Origin: Piscinibacter sp.
GTDB taxonomy: Bacteria > Pseudomonadota > Gammaproteobacteria > Burkholderiales > Burkholderiaceae_C
Direction of reading: 5' to 3'
Assembly: GCA_017983795.1 (NCBI GenBank)
Contig: JAGOAS010000017.1
Coordinates: 1 to 64,000, forward strand
DNA length: 64,000 nt
This document shows positions 27,707-36,363 of this stretch, one piece after another. The position numbers and the translations under genes are program-made. Below the pieces are notes generated by a model. The model saw nothing but the letters and a program-made list of their open reading frames with translations, was not told where the DNA came from and ran no database searches. Numbering within the stretch: the first letter of the stretch is position 1; every line of letters begins with the position of its first letter.

Positions 27707-28270
27707 ATGAGCAAGGCCTTCACCAAGGAATCCGATGCCGGCGACGACGACGATGAGGTCGCACTGCCGGCATTGCCGCAGGGCACCAAGAACTATCTGA
27801 CCCCGCAGGGCTACGCGCGCCTGCGCAGCGAGCTGATGGGCCTGCTCGACGAGGAACGGCCCAAGGTGGTGGAGGTGGTGTCGTGGGCGGCCAAGAACGG
27901 CGACCGCTCGGAGAACGGCGACTACCTCTACGGCAAGAAGCGCCTGCGCGAGATCGACCGGCGCATCCGTTTCCTCACCAAGCGGCTGGACATCGCCGAG
28001 GTGGTCGACCCCTCGGCCCACCACGGCCACGACCAGGTGTTCTTCGGCGCCACCGTCACCTACGCCAACCAGAAGGGCGACGAGCGCACCATCACCATCA
28101 AGGGCATCGACGAGGCCGACAACCAGAAGGGCGAGGTGAGCTGGATCGCGCCGATCGCACGCGCGCTGCTCAAGGCGCGCGTCGGCGACGAGGTGGTGTT
28201 GCAGACGCCGGGCGGCGTCGAGCGCATCGAGGTGGTCGAGGTGAACTACCCCGCGCCCGCCAAGGGCTAG
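27707..28270 (+). CDS. greB: Transcription elongation factor GreB
   Basis: A 187-residue Gre factor. An N-terminal coiled coil (residues about 30-100) with DRSENGDYLYGKKRLREIDRRIRFL at its tip carries the acidic residues that stimulate RNA cleavage by backtracked RNA polymerase. The C-terminal FKBP-like domain has DEVVLQTPGGVERIEVVEV. The form YLYGKKRLREIDRRIRFL marks GreB rather than GreA. An acidic N-terminal extension (SDAGDDDDE) is slightly longer than in enteric GreB. The stop overlaps the convergent spoT stop by four bases, so the two mRNA ends overlap. Confidence 0.95.
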   Translation: MSKAFTKESDAGDDDDEVALPALPQGTKNYLTPQGYARLRSELMGLLDEERPKVVEVVSWAAKNGDRSENGDYLYGKKRLREIDRRIRFLTKRLDIAEVVDPSAHHGHDQVFFGATVTYANQKGDERTITIKGIDEADNQKGEVSWIAPIARALLKARVGDEVVLQTPGGVERIEVVEVNYPAPAKG

Positions 28271-30540
28271 GGTTTGACGCGCGCGACGCGCAGCACCGAG
28301 GGTTGGCGCTTGAGCGTGCGCATCACCTCGGCGAGGTGCAGCCGGTCGCGCACCGAGAGCAGCAGGCGCAGCTCGCTGGTTTCCGAGGCGCGCTCGTCGC
28401 CCATGTCGATGTGGGTGATGTCGGCCTCGGCCGAGGCCACGGCCGAGGCCACCTCGGCGAGCACGCCCTTGCCGTTCTTCAGCAGGATGGTGATGCCGGT
28501 CTCGAACGGCCGCACCGGCTGCTCGGCCCATTCCACCGTCATCCAGCGCTCGCTGTCGCGCTCGAACAGGCGCTTGCCGACGCTGCAATCGGCGGTGTGC
28601 ACCGTCAGGCCTTCGCCGCGGCCGAGGTAGCCGACGATCGCGTCGCCGGGGATGGGCCGGCAGCAGGGCGCGAGCTGCACCGAGGCGCCTTCGCTGCCGT
28701 CGATCTGCACCATGCCCTGCAGCGGCGCGTTCTCGTCGCTGGCGTAGCGGCCGAGCGTGAGCGTGAGCGCATCGGGGCGCTGGCCGACTTCGGCGAGCAG
28801 GCGCGCGACGCGCTTGGCGACGATGCTGGCGATCTTGCGGCCCAGGCCGATGTCGGTGAGCAGTTCGGCGCGGTTGCGGTTGCCGCTCCAGCGCGTCACC
28901 TGCTGCCACAGCGCGGCATTCTCGTCGCGCTCGTCGGGCAGCTGCAGGCCTTCGGCGCGCAGCGCCTGCGCGAGCATCTTCTCGCCCAGATCCTGCGACT
29001 CCTCCTGCTCCATCGTCTTCAGGTAGTGGCGGATCTTGGAGCGCGCGCGCCCGGTGCGCACGAAATTGAGCCAGGCCGGGTTCGGCCGCGCGTTGGCCGC
29101 GCTGACGATCTCCACCACGTCGCCGCTGTGCAACTCGGTGCGCAGCGCCACCGGCTCGCCGTTGACCTTGGCGGCGACGCAGTGGTCGCCGACGTCGGAG
29201 TGGATCGCGTAGGCGAAGTCCACCGGCGTGGCGCCGCGCGGCAGCGCGAGGATCTTGGACTTGGGCGTGAAGACGTAGATCGAGTCGGGGAACAGGTCGA
29301 TCTTGACGTGCTCGAGAAACTCGCTGGCGTCGCGCGTCTCGTCCTGGATGTCGAGCAGGCTCTGCAGCCACATCGCGCCCAGGCGCTGCGCGTCCTGCGC
29401 GTTGGCGCCGGCGCCCTTGGCCTTGTACATCCAGTGCGCCGCGATGCCCTTCTCGGCCACCGCGTGCATCTGCTCGGTGCGGATCTGGAACTCCACCGCC
29501 GTGCCCAGCGGGCTGACCAGCGTGGTGTGCAGCGACTGGTAGCCATTGCCCTTGGGGATGGCGATGTAGTCTTTGAAGCGGCCGGGCATCGGCTTGAACA
29601 GCTGGTGCAGCACGCCCATCGCCATGTAGCACTCCATCAGCGTGCCGACGACGATGCGGAAGCCGAAGATGTCGTTCACCTGGGCGAAGCTCAGGTGCTT
29701 CTCGCTCATCTTCTTGTAGATCGAGAACAGCGTCTTCTCGCGGCCGTAGACCTGCAGCGGCAGCTTGGCCTGCGCGAAGGCCTTCTCCACGTCGCGCTGG
29801 ATGCGCTCGACCACGTCGCGCCGGTAGCCGCGCGCCTTCTGCACCGCTTTCGAGAGCGCCGCGTGGCGCCACGGCCGCAGGTGCCGGAAGGAGAGCTCCT
29901 GCAGCTCGCGGTAGGTCTGGTTGAGGCCGAGGCGGTGCGCGATCGGCGCGTAGATCTCCAGCGTCTCGCCGGCGATGCGCACGCGCTTGGCGGGCGTCAT
30001 CGCCTCCATCGTGCGCATGTTGTGCAGCCGGTCGGCCAGCTTGATGAGGATGACGCGCACGTCGCGCGCCATCGCCAGCAGCATCTTGCGGAAGGACTCG
30101 GCCTGCGATTCCTCGCGCGTCGAGAAGCGCAGCTTGTCGAGCTTGGTCAGGCCGTCGACGAGGTCGGCGGTGGGTGCGCCGAAGCGCTCGATCAGCTCGG
30201 GCTTGCCGATGCCGCAATCCTCCATCGCGTCGTGCATCAGCGCGGCCATGATGGCCTGCACGTCCAGCTTCCATTCGGCGCACAGGCCGGCCACCGCGAT
30301 GGGGTGGGTGATGTAGGGCTCGCCGCTGGCGCGGAACTGGCCGAGGTGCGCCTCGTCGGCGAAGCGGTAGGCCTCGCGCACCCGCTTGATGTCGGCGGCG
30401 TCGAGGTAATCGAGCTTGGAGGTCAGCGCCGCGAAGGACGCGGCCGCGGCATCGGCCGTGATCGGCTTGGGCGAGGCTGCGCTGCGACGGGCCGGCGAGG
30501 CCGTCGAATCACGCAATGCATCGGGGGAGCGGGCGCCCAT
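28267..30540 (-). CDS. spoT: Bifunctional (p)ppGpp synthetase/hydrolase (SpoT/Rel)
   Basis: A 757-residue stringent-response enzyme. The hydrolase domain retains HDxxED (HDAMEDCG) and further HD residues, so it should degrade (p)ppGpp. The synthetase domain has RFKDYIAIPKGNGYQSLHTT near residue 330. A TGS domain follows (IYVFTPKSKILALPRGATPVDFAYAIH), and a C-terminal ACT domain ends the protein (ITILLKNGKGVLAEVASAVASAEADI). This layout fits the SpoT-type protein of betaproteobacteria. It lies in a gmk-rpoZ-spoT gene order, typical of proteobacteria, and starts 79 bases after rpoZ. Confidence 0.95.
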   Translation of the reverse strand: MGARSPDALRDSTASPARRSAASPKPITADAAAASFAALTSKLDYLDAADIKRVREAYRFADEAHLGQFRASGEPYITHPIAVAGLCAEWKLDVQAIMAALMHDAMEDCGIGKPELIERFGAPTADLVDGLTKLDKLRFSTREESQAESFRKMLLAMARDVRVILIKLADRLHNMRTMEAMTPAKRVRIAGETLEIYAPIAHRLGLNQTYRELQELSFRHLRPWRHAALSKAVQKARGYRRDVVERIQRDVEKAFAQAKLPLQVYGREKTLFSIYKKMSEKHLSFAQVNDIFGFRIVVGTLMECYMAMGVLHQLFKPMPGRFKDYIAIPKGNGYQSLHTTLVSPLGTAVEFQIRTEQMHAVAEKGIAAHWMYKAKGAGANAQDAQRLGAMWLQSLLDIQDETRDASEFLEHVKIDLFPDSIYVFTPKSKILALPRGATPVDFAYAIHSDVGDHCVAAKVNGEPVALRTELHSGDVVEIVSAANARPNPAWLNFVRTGRARSKIRHYLKTMEQEESQDLGEKMLAQALRAEGLQLPDERDENAALWQQVTRWSGNRNRAELLTDIGLGRKIASIVAKRVARLLAEVGQRPDALTLTLGRYASDENAPLQGMVQIDGSEGASVQLAPCCRPIPGDAIVGYLGRGEGLTVHTADCSVGKRLFERDSERWMTVEWAEQPVRPFETGITILLKNGKGVLAEVASAVASAEADITHIDMGDERASETSELRLLLSVRDRLHLAEVMRTLKRQPSVLRVARVKP

Positions 30541-30619
30541 GACCGAAATTTAGCAGGCGGGAAGGGGGCCTGCAGGGCGATGCGCGGCCGGGAATGGGCC
30601 GCGAGGGGTCAAGACCGGC

Positions 30620-30823
30620 TCAGACCGGCACCTTGCGCAGCATCTCGACGCCGACTTCGCCGGCGGCGATCTCGCGCAGCGCGGTCACGCCGGGCTTGTT
30701 CTTGGTCTCGATCTTCGGGGCGTGGCCCTGGCTCAGCATGCGGGCGCGATACGTGGCGGCCAGCACCAGCTGGAAGCGGTTCGGCACCTTCTGCAGGCAG
30801 TCTTCGACGGTGATGCGGGCCAT
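30620..30823 (-). CDS. rpoZ: RNA polymerase omega subunit
   Basis: A 67-residue protein beginning [20 protein letters not shown], the near-invariant N-terminus of omega, which helps assemble and stabilise RNA polymerase. The body [12 protein letters not shown] and [17 protein letters not shown] is also canonical. The second in-frame ATG was chosen because it matches the family start and gives the 67-residue length usual in betaproteobacteria; the upstream ATG would add eight residues. It lies between gmk (24 bases upstream) and spoT and is probably co-transcribed with both. Confidence 0.96.
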   Translation of the reverse strand: MARITVEDCLQKVPNRFQLVLAATYRARMLSQGHAPKIETKNKPGVTALREIAAGEVGVEMLRKVPV

Positions 30824-30847
30824 GGGTGCTCCGGAAGGGATCGACAC

Positions 30848-31477
30848 TTAGATCAGGTTCAGCGCGGCGAACACCTGGGACTTGTTGCGGCGCTGGGCGG
30901 CGTATTTGAGCCGCTGCGAGTGGACGACGGTCTTCAGGTCGAAAAGCGCCGTCTCGAACAGGGCGTTGATTATAACGAAGTCGAAATGCCGGGCCTGGGC
31001 CACCTCGATGCGGGCATTGGCCATGCGCGTCTCGATCACCGCGTCGCCGTCCTCGCCGCGGCGCAGCAGGCGCTGGCGCAGTTCCTCCCAGCTCGGCGGC
31101 AGGATGAAGATCAGCACGGCGTGCGGGAAGATCTTCTTGATCTGCAGCGCGCCCTGCCAGTCGATCTCCAGCACCACGTCCTGGCCGGTGGCGATGCGCG
31201 ACTCGATCGCCGCGCGCGAGGTGCCGTACAGGTTGCCGTGCACCTCGGCCCATTCGAAGAAGTCGCCGGCGGCGATCTTGGCGCGGAATTCGGGTTCGGC
31301 GATGAAGTGGTACTCGCGGCCGTCCTGTTCCTGGCCACGCGGCGCGCGCGTGGTGTGCGAGATCGACACCGCGAGGTGCGAATCGAGCTCGAGCAGCGCC
31401 TTCACGAGGCTGGACTTGCCGGCGCCGCTGGGCGCGGCGACGACGAACAGGTTGCCGGGGTAGTCAGCGGGCTTCAT
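30848..31477 (-). CDS. gmk: Guanylate kinase
   Basis: A 209-residue P-loop kinase that phosphorylates GMP to [13 protein letters not shown] (residues 15-24) is the ATP-binding loop. [21 protein letters not shown] is the GMP-binding signature, and [13 protein letters not shown] follows. Upstream residues in frame are unlike the family, so the ATG opening MKPADYPGN was used. A yicC-like gene, often found just upstream of gmk in proteobacteria, is missing here; instead there is a 371-base gene-free stretch and then accessory genes, so a rearrangement breakpoint may lie nearby. Confidence 0.95.
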   Translation of the reverse strand: MKPADYPGNLFVVAAPSGAGKSSLVKALLELDSHLAVSISHTTRAPRGQEQDGREYHFIAEPEFRAKIAAGDFFEWAEVHGNLYGTSRAAIESRIATGQDVVLEIDWQGALQIKKIFPHAVLIFILPPSWEELRQRLLRRGEDGDAVIETRMANARIEVAQARHFDFVIINALFETALFDLKTVVHSQRLKYAAQRRNKSQVFAALNLI

Positions 31478-31848
31478 TCGAGGTTCTGCACCTGAACTTC
31501 GGGTAGAGCGCCAAGTGCCTGTCGCGCCAGCAAGTTCATCGTCCTCGACCGCCGAAAACCCCACACCAACCCCCACACGTCAACCGCGCAGCGCTGGGGC
31601 AGGTGAGGCGTTCACGGATGCGCATGCAGCACGCCAACTGTAGCGCAACGCCGCAGCGATTCTCCGAGCGCACTGGTCGTTCAGGCGCGAGCCGCACTTC
31701 GACATCTCGCGACGGCTGAAGTGCTGCTGCGATCGATGTTCGTGGGCGGGCCTTCGGGGGCGTTGACCGCCGCAGGGCGAAGCGGCTTGGGGCTTGGCAG
31801 CCATGGGCTGCCCGCGTAGCCTCGCGCAAAACCGCAAGGAGACGCACG
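31478..31848. other. Gene-free stretch with C-rich tandem repeat (31557-31579)
   Basis: No coding region is convincing here. Two adjacent near-copies of a C-rich unit, AACCCCACACC and AACCCCCACACG, lie at 31557-31579. The stretch marks the change from the housekeeping block to the accessory region and should hold the promoter for the CDGSH gene. AAGGAG before 31849 is that gene's ribosome binding site. Confidence 0.5.
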
Positions 31849-32490
31849 ATGAGCACCCGCCCCGCCATCGAATGCAAGCTGAACGGACCGTACCTCGTGC
31901 GCGATCTCGTGCAACTGCGTACCTCGACTGGACACGAACTGCCGACGCAGCCGACGCTCGCGCTGTGCCGCTGCGGCGGCTCGGCGAACAAGCCGTTCTG
32001 CGACGGCACGCATCAGAAGAACGGCTTCTCCAGCGCCGGCCCGGTGGCTGACGCGACGGCTGCTTCGCCCCAGCGCGTTGCGTACCGCGCACCCGGCATC
32101 ACGATCTACGACGACCGCACGTTGTGCGCGCATGCCGGCCACTGCACCGACGGCCTGGCGGCGGTGTTCAAGTACGGCAGCGAACCCTGGATCGACGCCG
32201 GCGGTGCGCCGCCAACAGCGATCGTCGAGACGGTCCGCCGCTGCCCGTCGGGCGCGCTGAGCTGCACGGTCGACGGTCCTGCTGTGCCCGAGCTCGCTGC
32301 GTCACCGGTGCTGACCGTCACGAAGAACGGGCCCAATGCCGTCCTCGGCGACGTCGCGTTGAAGGATGCGCAGTCGGGCCGCAGCAGCCCGGCCCCGCGC
32401 TACACGTTGTGCCGCTGCGGGGGGTCCAAGAACAAGCCGTTCTGCGACGGGACGCACTGGAGCATCGGGTTTGCCGATGAGCGCAATTGA
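31849..32490 (+). CDS. Double CDGSH iron-sulfur protein with central Fer4-like domain
   Basis: A 213-residue protein with three apparent metal sites. CDGSH-type motifs (C-x-C-x2-S-x3-P-x-C-D-G-T-H) occur at residues 40-55 (Cys40, Cys42, Cys51, His55) and 188-203 (Cys188, Cys190, Cys199, His203). Each should bind a 2Fe-2S cluster. Between them a divergent Fer4_19-like segment has Cys93, Cys99, Cys132 and Cys139. Known CDGSH proteins act in redox and iron-sulfur handling; the exact job of this bacterial three-part form is not established. A strong AAGGAG precedes the start. It stands alone. Confidence 0.88.
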   Translation: MSTRPAIECKLNGPYLVRDLVQLRTSTGHELPTQPTLALCRCGGSANKPFCDGTHQKNGFSSAGPVADATAASPQRVAYRAPGITIYDDRTLCAHAGHCTDGLAAVFKYGSEPWIDAGGAPPTAIVETVRRCPSGALSCTVDGPAVPELAASPVLTVTKNGPNAVLGDVALKDAQSGRSSPAPRYTLCRCGGSKNKPFCDGTHWSIGFADERN

Positions 32491-32908
32491 CGGCATCCTC
32501 GTCGTCAGCTTGCTCGCACTGCCGTCGAAACGGGACCGCGAAAGCGAGGCTGGTTGCGGCGGCAGCTGCTCGTTCAATTGCGTTTCATGAGGGGCGATCT
32601 CATTACGCCCGACAGGAATCGAAGTTCCCGCGACGGGCACCGAATCAGATCGAAGTTGCCCCCAAACTTGCCCCCAAAGACTGCCACGTGTTCGGGCACC
32701 TAACCTTGATTTAGGCGTGCTAAGGGTCTTCCCGCTGCAACCAAGCGCTGTATGGCACCGCCCGAGACCATCAGACGGCCGGGGACGAGGAGGATCGAAA
32801 AGTCCCGGGGAAGCGAGCATCGGCGGCCTTCACGCCAATGATCACTCGTCCACCGATCCCAAATCGTTCGAACCCGACCGCCCGCGGCGGTATCGTATCG
32901 ATCGTTCC
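32491..32908. other. Gene-free stretch with tandem repeat TTGCCCCCAAA (32656-32679)
   Basis: TTGCCCCCAAAC and TTGCCCCCAAAG stand head to tail at 32656-32679. Nothing else in this stretch has convincing coding support; it may include the N-terminal codons and promoter of the ptsP-like pseudogene. Together with the C-rich repeat at 31.56 kb it brackets the CDGSH gene. Confidence 0.5.
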
Positions 32909-35096
32909 GTGAACGACGTACTTGCCGATCTCGTGCACGACCTGAAACGGTCGCTCGGCGTCGACGTGTGCTCGGTTCATCTGGCCGACGCGACATCCGG
33001 CCATTGCGTCCTGCGCGCCACCGACGGTCTGGAGCCCAGCGTCGTCGGCTCGGTGCACTTCGCGCCCGGCGAGGGTTGGTCGGGACCGTGTTCGCCTCGG
33101 GCCGCGCGCTGCGTGTCGACGCCGCGCAGAGCGATCCGCGGTTCCGGCGGATCGAGGCGTTCGGCGAAACCGTCTATCGCTCGTTCCTCGGGGTGCGGAT
33201 CGCCAGCGGGGGCCGCGCGATCGGTGTGCTCAGCGTTCGGCACGTCAGCCAGCGGGCGGTCACCGACGGGGAGTCGGCGCTGCTCGCCCGGGCGGCGGCC
33301 ACGCTGGGGCCGTTGGTGTTGTCCGCGCAGGAGCCGCAGCCGCCCACCGCGGCAGGCGCGCGAGCGGGTCTTGTTCTGCCCGGGATTGCAGCGTCGCCTG
33401 GAGCTTGCGTCGGGGTAGGTGTCGCGCCGTTGCCCACCGCCAACCTCGATGCCGTGTCCGACCGCTCCTGCGAAGACCCGACCCTCGAAGAAGACCGTTT
33501 CCGGCGCGCGGTGCAGGAGGTGCGCGCCGAAGTGCGCGACAGCGGTGCGAGGCTCGCACGAACGATTCCCTCCGAAGCGCACGCGATGTTCCGCATGTAT
33601 GCCGCACTGCTCGATGACGAAACACTCTTCGCGGGCGGCATCGACCGGATCCGGGCCGGGGCGTGGGCACCGGGGGCGCTGCGCGCCGCGGTAGCCGAGC
33701 ACACGCAGGCCTTCGATGCGATGGAGGATCCCTACCTCCGCGCCCGCGGCGAGGACGTGCGCGGCCTGGCCCGGCGGGTGCTGCTTCGCCTGCAGTCGTC
33801 GGCGACAGCAGCGACGACGTACCCCGAGTGCACGGTGTTGATCGGAGAAGAAGTCAGCGTCGCACGCATCGCGGACGTTCCACCCGAATTGCTTGCGGGT
33901 ATCGTGTGCACGCGCGGATCGCCGCACTCGCATGCCGCGCTGCTGGCGCGGGCCTTGCGCATCCCCGCCGTGATGGGCGTGATGGATGCGACCCTGGCGC
34001 GTTGTCGGGGCGGGAGACTCTGATCGATGGCACCGAGGGCCGCGTCGTGGTCAAGCCGGACACTCACGCGCTGGCGGCAGTGCGCAGGCTGCAGCAAATC
34101 GAGCAGGCGCGCAGCGCCAGACTCGACGCGCTGCGCGACGAGCCGGCGGTGACGCTGGACGGAACCCTCATCACGCTGCAGGCCAACGTGGGGCTGGCCT
34201 CGGACACCGCCGGCGCGCAGGCCAGCGGCGCGACGGGCGTGGGCCTGTACCGCAGCGAGTTCGCGTCCATGATGTGCGAGTCGTTCCCCAGCGAAGACGA
34301 GCAGGTGGTGGCGTATCGGCAGGTGCTGCAATCTATCGCGCCCGCGCCGGTGACGATGCGAACGCTGGATGTCGGCAGCGTCAAGAGCTTGCCCTACTTC
34401 CCGGTGAAGGAAGACAACCCCGCGCCGGGTTGGCGCGGCATCCGGATGACGCTCGATCACCCGGCGCTCTTGTCGACCCAGATGCGGGCGATGCTGCGCG
34501 CGAGCGTCGACCTCGGCAACCTGCGGCTGCTGCTCCCGACGGTGTCGTCGGTGGACGAGGTCGATCACGCGCGGGAGATCCTCGAGCGGGCGATGGTCGA
34601 GATGAGGCAAGAGAGCCGCGAAGTGGCCCGGCCCGAGCTGGGCGTGATGCTCGAAGTGCCGGCGGCCCTGTACCAGATCGAGGCACTGGCGAAGCGCTGC
34701 GACTTCTTCTCGCTCGGCACCAACGACCTGACCCAGTACCTGCTGGCGGTCGACCGCAACAACGCGCGCGTGGCGTCGCGTCACGACAGCTCGCACCCCG
34801 CGGTGCTGCGCGCGCTGCGATTTGCGGTGAAGGAGTGCCAGCGGCTGAACAAGCCAGTCAGCGTCTGCGGCGACATGGCCGGCGAGCCGGTCGCGGCCGC
34901 GCTGCTGGTGGCGATGGGCGTGCGCTTTCTGAGCATGGCGCCGCCGAACCTGCCGCCCGTGAAGGCGGCCATCCGGTCGATGGCCTTGGCGGGCGCCGTA
35001 GAGCAGCTGGGTCAGATCCTTCAGCTCGAAACCGCGGCCGCGGTGCGAGCACACGTGTCCACTGTTGCGGCAGACCGCGCCGATCCACGGGGCTGA
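32909..35096 (+). pseudogene. ptsP: PtsP-like PEP-protein phosphotransferase, two frameshifts
   Basis: Three consecutive reading frames together encode a nitrogen-type enzyme I (GAF domain, then PEP-utilising enzyme), which passes phosphate from PEP to an NPr-type carrier. The GAF domain begins near VNDVLADLVHDLK and breaks at about 33075, where GEG should continue as LVGTVFASGRALRV in the next frame. The second break is near 34005-34015, where the PEP-utiliser mobile segment (GSPHSHAALLARAL) should continue into GRETLIDGTEGRVVV. The final part is intact: SLGTNDLTQYLLAVDRNN and CGDMAGEP are enzyme I hallmarks. Each break fits one missing base, in or beside a G-run. The start is uncertain (GTG used; an ATG at 32717 is also in frame). 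Read errors are an alternative. Confidence 0.8.
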
Positions 35097-35111
35097 CGCG
35101 ATACGACGTCG

Positions 35112-35534
35112 TCAGACCTCGCCCAGCAACTGCAGCGCCTTGTCGGCATCGGCTTGCGAGTCAAGCGCCACGTAGGCCACGAACTGGCCGCCGATCACCG
35201 AGGCGGAGAAACCGCGCAGGTTGATGCCGCCCTCGGCCAACCGGGTGGTCAGCTCGGCAGCGATGCCTGGACGGTCGCGCCCGAATATGCGAATGGCGTG
35301 CTGGCTCTGCGCGACGTTGAAGCCGACTTGCGACGCGGCGCGAATCTCGCGGTCGTTCTGCAGCGGAGTCACGAAGATCACGCCGTGCCCCGGGTTTTCG
35401 GGCGCGCGCCGGGCAACGACGAATTGCAGGTTCGCACCCGCTTGCTGCAGAGCATCCAACGTCGCGGCCAGCCCACCCGGTTTGTCGGGCACGGTTGCGG
35501 CCCAAACATCCACGCGTTCGACGAGCAGGTCCAT
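35112..35534 (-). CDS. Tandem ACT-domain protein
   Basis: A 140-residue protein made of two ACT-like ligand-binding halves: residues about 5-65 (DVWAATVPDKPGGLAATLDAL) and about 75-135 (AIRIFGRDRPGIAAELTTRLAEGGINLRG). ACT domains bind amino acids and regulate enzymes or signals; with no catalytic domain attached, this is probably a small sensor or regulatory partner. AAGGAG lies six bases before the start. It is convergent with the ptsP-like pseudogene, and its ACT fold might have served the same phosphotransfer system, which is speculative. Confidence 0.8.
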   Translation of the reverse strand: MDLLVERVDVWAATVPDKPGGLAATLDALQQAGANLQFVVARRAPENPGHGVIFVTPLQNDREIRAASQVGFNVAQSQHAIRIFGRDRPGIAAELTTRLAEGGINLRGFSASVIGGQFVAYVALDSQADADKALQLLGEV

Positions 35535-35786
35535 GGCAGCTCCTTACGCTGCGGCGGTACTGCCGCAAGAAACACTACTCCACGCACGGCGCGCGCACAA
35601 GGCCAGCGGCGAACCGGCTGGGTTTCCGGATCGCGCGTTCGGCTGCCGGCGGCGAGGACAGCGTTGCCGGTCATCGAGATCGGCGCGAATTCGGCCGCTG
35701 GCGGTTGCCGCCCGGCCGGCCGCACATCGCGAGAACATACGCCCGCGCCGCGGATCGAAGACTTTCTGCTACTGTGGGACAGCGAC

Positions 35787-36149
35787 ATGGGCAAGTGGCG
35801 TTGGCAAGACTATGTGAGCGTGCTGATCGGTGCGTGGACTGCGTTGTCGCCCTGGGCGCTGGGATTGACCGAGTCTCATACGGCGGCGTCGTGGATCACT
35901 GCCGCAGTCGGGATGGCGGTTGCGCTGCTCGCGGCTTTCGATCTGGATCTGCTGTCGGCAGTGGACGAATGGCCGCTGGTGGCGCTCGGTGGGTGGCTCG
36001 TGGTGTCGCCCTGGGTGCTCGGATTCGCCGAGTTGCGCGGGCCTGCGGCCAGCACGACCCTCGCAGGCGTGGCTGTCGTCGCGCTGACCTTGTGGGAGAT
36101 CGGGTCGCACGCTGGGTGGCGCAACTGGCGCGGGCACGCGCACGGTTGA
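35787..36149 (+). CDS. SPW-repeat membrane protein
   Basis: A 120-residue protein with four membrane segments arranged as two SPW repeats: WTALSPWALGLTES near residues 18-31 and WLVVSPWVLGFAEL near 72-85. SPW proteins are small inner-membrane proteins of unknown function. The ATG was chosen because it begins just before the first repeat (MGKWRWQDYVSVLIGAW). No operon partner is evident, and about 210 gene-free bases separate it from the radical SAM gene. Confidence 0.82.
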   Translation: MGKWRWQDYVSVLIGAWTALSPWALGLTESHTAASWITAAVGMAVALLAAFDLDLLSAVDEWPLVALGGWLVVSPWVLGFAELRGPAASTTLAGVAVVALTLWEIGSHAGWRNWRGHAHG

Positions 36150-36363
36150 GTACGGGGCCTGCGGGGGTTTGTGCTGCATGCGCACACCCACGCGCTCAGA
36201 TTCGGCGCAACGTTGGTACACGTCTAGCAGAAATTCCCCGTCTGTGCGTTGGCGCACATCAACGATCTTTCGATCAACACATGACCCGGCACAAATTCCG
36301 GGCGCGCGCGATGCCTAGGATCCGCTGGTCCGGTGGCCCGAAGGTCCCCGGCTCCCGGACCCG

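Noticed and set aside
31557..32679. CRISPR array or insertion sequence
   Set aside because: The C-rich units occur only twice each with no spacers, and no transposase, integrase or Cas gene is seen.
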